Source: Acanthaster planci
Lineage: Eukaryota; Echinodermata; Asteroidea; Valvatida; Acanthasteridae
DNA: 37,220 nucleotides
Assembly: GCF_001949145.1 (NCBI RefSeq)
Contig: NW_019091564.1
Coordinates: forward strand, 422,861 to 460,080
Direction of reading: 5' to 3'
Position numbers and translations under genes: made by a program
Part shown: positions 10,001 to 19,477 of the stretch, one piece after another
Layout: each line of letters opens with the position of its first letter
Position numbering within the stretch: position 1 is the stretch's first letter
The notes under the pieces: model-generated
What the model saw: only the letters and a program-made list of their open reading frames with translations
Databases searched by the model: none
Told to the model about the DNA's origin: nothing

Positions 10001-12251
10001 GACCTGCAAAGAGTGGTTGGGGGAGGTATGCTGAGTCAAAAGTGTCCCCCCCTTCTGCTGCCAGTGCTGGTGACCTGCAACCTGCTTTGTTAAGTTGAGT
10101 AACATCCTGCGTATTGTAATTGGAGCTCATAGTTGACTTTGAATGATGAATACTTTCCTTTTTATACTTTTACCAATGAGCTTCATGGCAAGTAGTCATG
10201 GCATCTTTGTACCACATAAGTTGATTCAAGCGTATACATGTGTATATGTACATTTATGAAACGTCACGATTTCCAGTGATGACACCACAGAATGAAAGTA
10301 CAGCTGATTGCCAGTCATGACGGCAATGGCTATTTTTTTTTACCTGAAGTATCTCAAGATTCGTAGGAAATCTTCCCTGATTCTGGCAGTGGGATCTCCA
10401 ACAAATGCCACTCTGTGGTGTTCCAGGTCCTCCTTACCATTGAAGAAATCAACCAGAGTGCCATCAAGACCTGCACAGTTTTATTAATGGATTTGTTGGT
10501 TAGAGAGCACAATGATAAAGACAGAGGGGTGAAAAGTAACTTTCACGGACTTCATTTTGAGAAGCACTGTTTAAAGGTAGAAGTTTTGAAGGTTGGAGGA
10601 AACAAAATTGACATGTTGGGAAATGTTGGAAGATGAATGAACTTTAATAGAGCACACATATCCACCTAATAACAAGTGCTTTTGATGCTACACAAAAAGG
10701 ATATACCAAAATTAATGCATGCAAGCACTGTATTTAAAATCTGGTGTCAGAAGCGAAATTATAGAAGTAGATTTTGAGTGCTCTTTTGAATAAAGTGAGT
10801 GATGTTTGCATATTCACCACAAATTTGAAAACACTTCTTGAAGAAGAAGAATATGGGCAACCTTTTTTGGAGAATGCGCAGTGGGTCAGACAGATTATTT
10901 TGGAGATTGAGTGATCTCAAAACCACACCTCCTCCCTCAACAAACCCAGTAGACCCACCAAGGAACATGGAGTTGATAGTGAGGTCTCGCCGCTCAGCAT
11001 CCGTCCTCCAGTCCCTGGTGAACTCCACCTCGGCGTGTCGGCCGTCCGTCACCCGGTCCACCCTCAGCGTGGTGACCTCAAAGTTCTCCCGGTTGTTCAG
11101 CCGGGCTGTGATGGTGCCGTGCTGTTCCCCCTTGGTGTTCAACATTCGGATGCCCTCCTGCTCGAACATCTCCTTCATCTCAGCGGGCGTGGCCGTGGTG
11201 GCAAAATCGATGTCCTGCGGTTGCTTCTGAAGATGGGACAATTTTGTGGTGAATGAAAAAGCAAACAGTTGGTATTACAAAGATGTACAAAAAACTGAAA
11301 AGTGAGGGATTTCAACCTGCAACAAAAGACCTTGTGCATATGACGTCATGTTAAAGGGTATTTCTGGCAATGCCCGCCTTTGTTCTTCCTGACGTCAATA
11401 GAAGGGAGCCAACCCATGCTTTTGTATTCGGCTTGGTAAAATGGCCGCTGGTTGGCTTCTTTTTCATACAAAGGTGTTGAAGTCCCGGTTTTTTACATAT
11501 GTCCGTGCAAGTAAACCTTTTGTGCATTTATTGAAACTACATTAAAATGACAAAAAACGGTCTCTGACAGCACCTCAACACGTAAGGTCTTTGCTCTTTT
11601 ATATGGCTTATTAGAAAATACATTTTCTAATGCATTCTGAGGCATTGATGTGCATGATTCACTTTAAAGAGAGGGATTTGAATGTGCTATAAATTGAAGG
11701 CCCAGAACCTTTTCAATGAGTTTGAGAGGTACCGAACATTTTGCATCTAATTGATGTGAATTTTTCTGTTTATGCATGTATGTTTTATTTTTGTCTAGGA
11801 ATAGCCAACAAGATCAATTATTGCTTTCAGTAACCCTAACCAGCTGGCATCTCCCAAACCCCACCAGAGGGTTCGGAGGATTTTCCAGGATTCACTGTCC
11901 ATTTATAAATTAGAATCGTAATCAATCACATTCTATCGTAAAATTGCCCCCAGGGTGAGAATTTGAACCCATATTTGAAACATCTGAATATACCCCCATG
12001 AGTAGGTCCCTCACGGCACCACCAGCAATCTTCAGCTCGTGGTTGTTAAGCCTGAAGATCTCGGCGAGCTGTTTCAACTCTGGCGTGAATATGGCACGGA
12101 ACTCTGGTGTATCAAGCTTCATGCTGTCGGCAGCTGTGCTCGCTGGCCTGCTGCAGTTCGGCGAGCTGAAAGAAAGCTTGGCTTGACGGACGGTCAGTTG
12201 CAAAGCTCTCTGCAGGGTGATACTCACTGGCCACAGTGAAGAGAGACACAT
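7069..12251 (-). CDS. TRNT1: CCA-adding tRNA nucleotidyltransferase, mitochondrial/cytosolic (6 coding exons)
   Basis: Coding exons in transcription order are 12251-11994, 11226-10959, 10470-10344, 9239-9046, 8402-8158 and 7338-7069. All junctions are GT/AG with matching phases (0, 1, 2, 1, 0). The enzyme adds CCA to tRNA 3' ends without a template. The class II motifs are intact: motif A GGAVRD (77-82) with DID metal ligands (D91, D93), motif B RRDLTIN (165-171), motif [16 protein letters not shown] (177-191), motif D EDFLR (208-212, base recognition), and motif [12 protein letters not shown] (250-260). The C-terminal body and tail domain end in a lysine-containing tail. Length is 453 aa from the first ATG, or 410 aa from the internal ATG at 12122 (residue 44); human TRNT1 is 434 aa. 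Residues 1-43 are rich in Ser, Leu and Arg with a single acidic residue, as expected for a mitochondrial presequence. The first start is less certain because a CAG precedes it and could be a splice acceptor. Confidence 0.96.
8570..8700. repeat. Degenerate CAAGTC-rich array
   Basis: About nine close variants of CAAGTC or AAGTCA occur in 130 bp (for example GTCAAGTCGCAAGTCAAC and GTCACAAGTCAATC), irregularly spaced, within TRNT1 intron 4 (exons 4 and 5). No inverted partner array was found nearby. It may be a decayed satellite or a transposon terminus. Confidence 0.5.
9663..9872. mobile_element. hAT-type MITE with perfect 8-bp target duplication
   Basis: The element is 9671-9864 (194 bp) in TRNT1 intron 3. 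It starts CAGTGGCATAACTAGGAT and ends ATGGCTACGCCACTG, whose reverse complement is CAGTGGCGTAGCCAT. The flanks carry an exact 8-bp duplication, TATCCAAG, at 9663-9670 and 9865-9872. The CAGTGGCGTAGC-type end and 8-bp duplication are typical of hAT-superfamily non-autonomous elements. The interior is G-rich (GTGGGAGGGGCACAAGG) with no coding capacity. The exact duplication suggests a fairly recent insertion. Confidence 0.9.
11341..11397. promoter_or_regulatory. Two CRE/ATF-type palindromes in TRNT1 intron 1
   Basis: The full CRE octamer TGACGTCA occurs twice, at 11341-11348 and 11390-11397, 49 bp apart. They lie just upstream, in the direction of the intron, of a YY1-like AAAATGGCCGC near 11440. 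These are possible binding sites for CREB/ATF-type bZIP factors or an internal promoter. The evidence is motif matching only. Confidence 0.3.
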
Positions 12252-14613
12252 CTGTTTGTCTTTCTGTTGATATCTGCCACCTTAAATGTGGATAGGAGGG
12301 AGGAAAAGAATGAATTTTGATTTGGGGGGGGGAAGTCACCCATCTATGGAAAAAAGGCAAAGCCGGGACACAGGTCTGGGGGTGCTACTTCGTTTTGTTT
12401 GTATAAACCTTACAGTTACAGTTCTGAACATGCTGGAAGTATCGGGGTGAACTGAATTTGATTCTCATGATTCTGCATGCAGTTCAACTTTAATCTTGAT
12501 CAGTATCCTGCACAAATTGCCCCAGATGTGGCTGTTAACGTGTGCAAAGTCCCTCATGCATCGCCCCCATTACTTAGATGTTATCTAACACTGCCTTGAA
12601 CGTTTTCACATTTGGAGCTCATTTAATTACAGATGGCAAGGCATTCCACTCAAGAATGGTAGGAGGATACAAAGCCCAGGTTGGACATTGTCTTCATTTC
12701 ATTAAGACTGATGTCCAGGGTATAAAAGTTGTGTACAAAACGACTACAAATTAGGTTCTAATTTGATCTTGGTTTACCTTGTTGAAGAAACTAATTTTTC
12801 ACATTTACAAGTTTTTCCTGGCCTTATCTATCCATTGGGGGGGTTAGGAATTTCAGACCATCCATGGACTGCAAAATCAAGGAAAATAAGTGAGAGACAA
12901 TGTTACTTTTGTAGATGTAATTCATCCGTTCTCAAGTTGTAAAGTTCACGCACATACAGGAATCCGAGCTGCGTGCACTCACTACCCATGCGCGATTTCC
13001 AGTGAAGGTCTGTCGCAAGCCTGCTTCACAGAGGCCGTGACTGGTACCTGGCTTTAACCTGCCTGCCGATATATTGTAAGAAAATGCAGTTCTGTTTTGG
13101 TCGGATTGGGGGCTTTAGACTGACCAATTAACCCCCTACTGGTTACCCCTAAAATGTTCATATTTTGTTCTTCTTTATATTTCGTTTATAAACATAAATT
13201 TGTGACACAACCTGCTTTTTTATAAGAATAACCTCGGTTAGCATAGAAGGCTTTGTATATGCTGGGTTCTTGTACGGGGTTAGTTCATCAACGATCTCTC
13301 TTTGAAGTGTTTAACATGTTTAATTTGTTCATAGAGATTTATTGGCTAAAGATGTATAAATACACAAAATTGTAGAGATCAGATTTTTATTAAAATGAAA
13401 CAGTAACTTATCTTGATAATTGAGGAATAAAAAGAGGACTGCATTGTGCGCATGATGATAATGATCAACAGGCAAGAGCGATGCTATACTGATCAGGACC
13501 ACAGTATGCAGAGGCAGTACTGGCGCGCATGTGCGGTAAGTAGTGATCATACACAAATCGTGGTGTTGATCAGCCTTTCCTTTTTTTATTCGTAAACTAA
13601 ACAAACAATAAGCAGACTGAACTAGTAATCGGCAATGATGACTTGGATTTTAGAGCAATGGACAGGTAGCTAGACTGTGTCGAAGTTTTAAAAAATCTCC
13701 TAATTCATAACCATAAGGGGATTTTTTGGGAAGGAGATGCTCTCTAAATCCTCAGCCTCCCATAGGCCTACATGTACATCAAACAGCTAGAAAATCAAAT
13801 TCATGTGTACATGGACTATGTAGCTGTTGGAGTCCTCTGTAATCATAAGTGCCTTCCGATATTCTTGTCAATGTTTTTCACCAGTGAAGAAATGTTGGGG
13901 AAAAGTTTTGTCAGTGGGCTTAAAATTCATTGGCTTGCAGGAGGTTGAAGTTGTCATGCTGGAGCTGTGTCTGGTTATTGGGCGATGGATCCCCAACAAT
14001 GTGCAGTTTCAAAATACTCAATAATCTCAAACTAGGTGATTGATTGTGAGATCCTGATTGTGAATCCCCGTTATTGACTCTCATATCAGTCTAGTTTATT
14101 AAAACATACTTATCTGTGCCACCACGTTTTTGAAAAGTTCTCATCTCTACAAAAAATTTTTTTATTTGGTACAACTTAACTTTAAAATGGGACAAATCAA
14201 CAGATATGAGTAAATTGATAGCAACAGAAATGTGCTAAAGCCTTGCTGGATAATACCCTCTCCCCTCGACACGGAACTGCCGGGTCCCTTAACTTCTATT
14301 GAATTTTGTGGACAACTTTTTTCTGTCTACTTTAAGTCCAACTGTTAACACATAATACATGCTAAAAATTGGCCAGGATTTGTACAAATCATGAATTTTA
14401 GCTTTCTCGTACTGGCAGTAGACTCAGCTTGCGTGCAGTATGTAACTAACTAAACTAGGCCAACTGTCACCAACACACGCCAAAGCCTCGCCCCCGGCCC
14501 AATGCTGTGTGTACTCAGCCAGCGATCAATGGTACTCATAGCTGAGAACCATGTCGTACACGAAATTGCGTATACGGATGTGTGGCTAGTAAGGATGGAT
14601 CGGGAGTGAGAGT

Positions 14614-15634
14614 CCTTGCCACGGTTTCGAGTCAACTCGGACCCAAACCAACTCAGACCTATGCCAACTCGGACTCATGNNNNNNNNNNNNNNNNNNNNN
14701 NNNNNNNNNNNNNNNNNNNNNNNNNNNNNNNNNNNNNNNNNNNNNNNNNNNNNNNNNNNNNNNNNNNNNNNNNNNNNNNNNNNNNNNNNNNNNNNNNNNN
14801 NNNNNNNNNNNNNNNNNNNNNNNNNNNNNNNNNNNNNNNNNNNNNNNNNNNNNNNNNNNNNNNNNNNNNNNNNNNNNNNNNNNNNNNNNNNNNNNNNNNN
14901 NNNNNNNNNNNNNNNNNNNNNNNNNNNNNNNNNNNNNNNNNNNNNNNNNNNNNNNNNNNNNNNNNNNNNNNNNNNNNNNNNNNNNNNNNNNNNNNNNNNN
15001 NNNNNNNNNNNNNNNNNNNNNNNNNNNNNNNNNNNNNNNNNNNNNNNNNNNNNNNNNNNNNNNNNNNNNNNNNNNNNNNNNNNNNNNNNNNNNNNNNNNN
15101 NNNNNNNNNNNNNNNNNNNNNNNNNNNNNNNNNNNNNNNNNNNNNNNACCCCACCTCACTTTTCAATTTTTTTTGGCCTGGCAAGTCTTACACCTCCACC
15201 TTGCCCCATTCCCTCCCCCACCCCCAATACCGGCAACATTTAAGCAGATGGAGGAATTCATCCATACAGGCCTTAACTGACTGTCCAAATAATGCAAATA
15301 GGTTGGTAATTTCGAACAACACAAATCAAATCATTTTAAAATAAAAATGTGGAATATTTCCTATTATTGGCTTAAACTTACAGATGGTTTTGAAGCGTCG
15401 TATGTCTGCTCGCGAGCTCATTATTAATATTTTGTGATCCCACGGTTTCTTATTTTCTACAATAAGACGTGCCATAATCACGAGGGATCATAGAATTATT
15501 TATATAAATCCCGAATTTGGGATTGATGTTTCCGGTTCAGAGTATTTCTTTCACAAGAGTCCGAGTTGGTACGGGTCCGAGTTGGAATGGGTCCGAGTTG
15601 GTTTGGGTCCGAGTTGACCAGATCCCCTTGCCAC
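14614..15634. mobile_element. Fold-back-like transposon with 16-bp-iterated TIRs and 9-bp target duplication
   Basis: The element proper is 14623-15625. It is bounded by an exact 9-bp direct repeat, CCTTGCCAC, at 14614-14622 and 15626-15634. The left arm carries three 16-bp units of the type CAACTCGGACCCAAAC (14633-14679) and runs into the N gap. The right arm carries the inverted array, units GTCCGAGTTGGnnnGG (15559-15616). The terminal bases also match: GGTTTCGAGTCAACTCGG against GGATCTGGTCAACTCGG. No transposase is visible, and the gap hides part of the interior. The 9-bp duplication suggests a Mutator-like, fold-back-type element. Confidence 0.8.
14680..15147. other. Assembly gap (468 N)
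   Basis: The sequence is entirely N here. The gap begins inside the left 16-bp tandem array of the fold-back element, so assembly probably collapsed on the inverted tandem repeats. Translated frames that cross it are not meaningful. Confidence 0.99.
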
Positions 15635-15655
15635 ACTACTAGTACTAGTACTAGT
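15635..15655. repeat. (ACTAGT)n simple repeat
   Basis: A short run of about three ACTAGT units directly adjoins the right target duplication of the fold-back element. Confidence 0.8.
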
Positions 15656-16338
15656 GTAGTGGGGGCTAAGTCGTGGTTATTTTTGACAACTTTGAAAAAG
15701 AACGAACAGAACATCATCTCACCACACACAATATCTCTGTGTGGTTTGTTTGTTTTTTTTTTGTACTTACGATAATGCACTCACTTCTTCAAGGTTCGAA
15801 ACACAAGGTTGAACAATCATGACAATCGTGCGCACAATTCAGGAAATTGTAATCTCGTGAGCGCGGCCATCTTTGAAACAAATCACAAAGAGCCCGCCCT
15901 CTTGCGAGTCCTGACGCATTCGGCAGCACATGCAACAACTTTCGACCAATTAGGGCCTAAGTATAGTAGTAAGTAGGTCTGACATTGAAAGCAAAAAAAG
16001 AAGCATCCTCTCACTAACTCTCGTTCATGGGGTATTTTCAAATGATTGAAATGTCCATGTTCTGCAGTAGTGTCTCTAATGTAACTCTGATTTCCGGCGG
16101 AAAGAAAAAAGAACTTTTCCTTCATCACCAATCCATATCCCTACAAGTGTGAAGTTAAGTTAAGGCTGCTTATTCCTCGTTTGACGTTCGACATTCAGAG
16201 TTGAACAAGTACGGTAGACCTGTTTTGATAATCAACGTTGAATAAGTAACCGCTTGGCCTTCAGGATGCACTAGAGATGGAGTGCAAATGGCACAAAAGA
16301 CAAACTGTGCCAACTACATGTTACTAACATTGTTCGTG

Positions 16339-16767
16339 CTTGTTGACCCCGAAAAACACCATGGCCGCCTCGGGTTGATTGAGAACAATGACATCAGATT
16401 CATAATCTCCAGGTGGGGCATGGGGTTTGGGTATTTTATTTCGATTTGAGAAAAGTGTGGTGTGATGCTTTCCCACTCTGGTTTGCAAGCGAAGAACTCC
16501 TCCGACAAGACTTTTGTCAAAAACTTTCATTTTGACCAGGGACAACTGCCAGTGCCCTGGTTAAAATGGAGGCAATGGGGTCACTTAAGTGTACAAAACC
16601 ACTCTGAAAAAAAGGAATTTCAGAGCCAGGGCATGGGATTGATGTATATTATTTGGATTGACTGAAATAGATTCGATGAAACAGCAAGTATATTAAACTA
16701 AACGTTTTTTCCTCAACTTTAACTATACTGTTGCCTACATTTCAGGTCTTGTTTGACCCCGAAAAAC
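16339..16767 (+). repeat. Dispersed direct repeat of a 19-20 bp motif
   Basis: CTTGTTGACCCCGAAAAAC at 16339-16357 recurs at 16748-16767 with one extra T. Both copies lie inside the 16148-17328 inverted-repeat element. Its meaning is unknown. Confidence 0.6.
16528..16568. repeat. Short perfect-type hairpin
   Basis: CATTTTGACCAGGGAC (16528-16543) is followed after 8 bases by GTGCCCTGGTTAAAATG (16552-16568), giving a stem of about 15-16 pairs with a G/A-type mismatch. It is too short for a typical miRNA precursor. Confidence 0.6.
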
Positions 16768-16880
16768 CTGAAACCCAGGGTTGCCTTTGTGGGAGAGAGT
16801 TGTGTGTACATACATCATTGTGAAAAGGAACGCATAATGTAAATAAGGTACATGTGTTAAATGGATGTGCATTGTGGCGC

Positions 16881-16915
16881 ATTTTTTATTTTATTTTATT
16901 TTATTTTATTTATTT
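16881..16915 (+). repeat. (ATTTT)n microsatellite
   Basis: A tandem run of TTTTA-type pentamers, followed by a T-rich then G-rich tract. Confidence 0.9.
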
Positions 16916-19168
16916 AGTTTTTTTGGGGGGGTCCCTTTTGCATTCTATCATTTGTAGGGGTAAGCACCCTGAATATCGAATAGTTAAGCATCATTTCAAA
17001 ATTCCTATCAGTTGACTATAGGATAGAGCCATCCTACCGATAAATAAATAATAACAGCGACTTGTGTCGAGTGAATAATGGAAGGGGTGTTGCTCCACTG
17101 AAACCCCATAGCCTTGGGAGTAATGCAATGTCAAGGCATTTATCGGTTAGAATTGGCCACTTGAGAACACTTCACCTGATAGCCAACCAGTAATAAATGT
17201 ATTGGTCAGACCGTTCTGTCTGACACCTACCTAATGAGAATTTTGAAATTGTGCCTTACTTATTCAACACTGGGATTCAAACAATTACTTGTTCAACATT
17301 GAATATCAAACAAGGAACTAACTTCACATGGGTTCCATCCCTTCCGTAACTGTGGCTCCCTTTTCCTTACTGCCAGTACCCATGTTATCCATCTACCTTT
17401 CCTCCCAACTGCTAATCTGAATCACCTCTGTATACATCACTCTGCACTTCCCCAAGTGCATAGCTTTGGAGATGATGACAAAATGTAGCAAAGTTGGTGG
17501 TCAAAAGTAATGTGAACAAATTACGCCAACAATTAAACACAAAAACAGGTCAGTAACAGTGTTGAATTGGGAACTACATTTATTTATGTGATCAGTGTTA
17601 TTGTGGACAAAAAAGTTGGGGGGTAATCAAATAACCCATCCCCAATTAAAGTGGAGAGGATGATTCCCCCATGGCCCCACCTGTGATCTACACCCTTGCC
17701 ACTGTGGGGGGACGGGTATACAGACTCACACAGATGGGTGTATTCCCTATCCGCCCTGAGCTGAACTGCACCCCCAATTGGCGAAAAACAGACAAACGGT
17801 TACAAGCAAAGATAGTATAGCGAGCAGGTTCTTGCATGCGTTCTCCGTGTACGCAAAGACCGTACAAGCTGGACTAAATTAGTTACGCGTACTCGGTATC
17901 AAACGCACACATACCTTGCGCGTCTCATGGCACACCTATGTAGTGAGTACCAAAAAAATACGCCCTCTTTTGTCACGCTCGGAGCGGATAGTTACTCCCC
18001 CTGCTTGCCATTATCAGATGATCACAGTAAGTGGAGTCACCAGTTAAATTTCCCATTTTTTCTGGTTAGTGACACCCAAGGAGTTACAAGAGAATGCAAG
18101 CTAAACTTAGGAGGAAAACTAAAACATAGGACATCTGAGTAATTCTGAAGTATGTATCCAAGTCACATTTTATTTATTATAAGCATAAAACCCTCCCCAA
18201 AAATGAAATTCGACTTTTTGGTACAATGTCCATTGTCTATTCATTCATTACAAAATTGAAGTAACATCTCTGGGTACAGACTTATAATTTTGAAAGCTAA
18301 GCCGCTTATGAAAATTCTTAACATGCATATGTGACTGTTAATTAATCAGCACCCTTCAGAGTCCAACTTAACACAATTAGACTTGAAAAAAGGTTGAAGG
18401 AATGAAAATTTGAGAAAATTGTCATTGTTTTTTAAAAAAAGAAAATAGCATTAATAATCATACATCATTACTACATCACACGATAACTGTTATTTAAATG
18501 GTCAAAGGGCAGAGTGTGTCAAGCTTGTAAAAGTGACCTTGACACTATCCGTATTTGACATGAAATATGATTCACATGCTAATATGCTCAGGCTATGTGG
18601 CAGGGAAATATTACTAACTGCATATTTCCAATTCTCTGTTACTCATTCCTGAAAAACCCTCACTTAGGCTCCAAAACCTGTGTTATTGAATTAAAAGAAC
18701 TTGGCACGAAAGTCAGCTGTGCCAACATCTTAAACGATGAGCTTGAATTTTGTTCAGTGATGTCAGGTCATGTCATGTCAAACTGACTGAAATATCAAGA
18801 CAAGTTAAAAAATATACCCGACCACATCCAACATCATGAGTTTTAAAGGCCACTTTTTCCCAGAAATTCTGTTTAGCGCGTATAGAAATAAGAAACTGAG
18901 CTCTTCATTCAGATGTATCGCCCAGGTTGGCATTCTGGTAAAAATGTTGAGGGTTCCAATTTTAAATGATTCTTTTAAAAGCTTTTAATCAGAAATTACT
19001 TGGGCGACTGTAAGATTGGGGTCTCATATGCATGTAACTATCAACATAAGTGCAAATGCAAACTCACTGTAATTGTATCTCTTTTGAAGGTAAAAACAAT
19101 AGCCTGACCCATGGAACAATAAGAGATATCCCAATCAATCACATTAATAAAAAACAGTGGCAAGAACA

Positions 19169-19190
19169 ACAGAACAGAACAGAACAGAAC
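19169..19190 (+). repeat. (AGAAC)n microsatellite
   Basis: Four tandem AGAAC units, preceded by related AAGAACAAC sequence, downstream of EXD3. Confidence 0.9.
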
Positions 19191-19340
19191 ATATGGCCTT
19201 ATTTACAACTTGTTTGTATTGCAGACAGAGCTAAAAACTATCATGGCAAATTGTCACTGATTGCATACCAGTGTGCGGTATATTTCTAACTTAAAACTGA
19301 CAAAGCTTTGGAATCATTTAGTACAAAATATCATTTTACT

Positions 19341-19346
19341 TTTATT
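19341..19346 (-). terminator. Candidate EXD3 polyadenylation signal
   Basis: TTTATT on plus reads AATAAA on the minus strand, 132 bp after the EXD3 stop codon. Assigned by hexamer and position only. Confidence 0.4.
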
Positions 19347-19477
19347 TGAAGAAGCAGTTGATTTAAAATGCAATGATCGATCCACAATATACATCTTTTC
19401 AAATCTGTAATTATTTCACTAAGAACTCAAAGGTAAGACTGCTTCAGGGAAAGATCTTTTCTCTAAATGCAAGTGGA

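Larger units (their letters stand above)
16148..17328. mobile_element. Inverted-repeat element, about 1.2 kb, non-coding
   Basis: The left arm (16148-16255) and the reverse complement of the right arm (17328-17240) share TGTGAAGTTA, then CCT[CT]GTTTGA, then GTTGAACAAGTA, then GTTGAATAAGTAA in the same order and similar spacing. Within each arm the motif TTGAA[CT]AAGTA occurs twice. No transposase frame is present in the interior, which contains an (ATTTT)n tract and two copies of a 19-20 bp motif. A target duplication could not be identified, so the exact ends and superfamily are uncertain. Confidence 0.65.
12252..19477. other. Gene-poor intergenic region between EXD3 (3' end) and TRNT1 (5' end)
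   Basis: No conserved exon could be recognised in either strand over about 7.2 kb. Frames here are short and lack splice partners. The region holds the fold-back element with the assembly gap (14623-15625), an inverted-repeat element (16148-17328), simple repeats, and otherwise AT-rich unique sequence. The TRNT1 promoter should lie in its left part, above 12251. The EXD3 3'UTR should lie at its right end. Confidence 0.6.

Noticed and set aside
10759-10958. Continuation of TRNT1 exon 2 beyond MFLG
   Set aside because: The open frame continues, but the conserved next residues are found at 10470 after a GT donor at 10958/10957, so this is intron read-through.
14582-15344. Long frames of about 170-240 codons
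   Set aside because: They exist only because Ns create no stop codons across the assembly gap.
16528-16568. miRNA precursor
   Set aside because: Stem of about 16 pairs and total length about 41 nt are too short, and the flanks do not extend the pairing.
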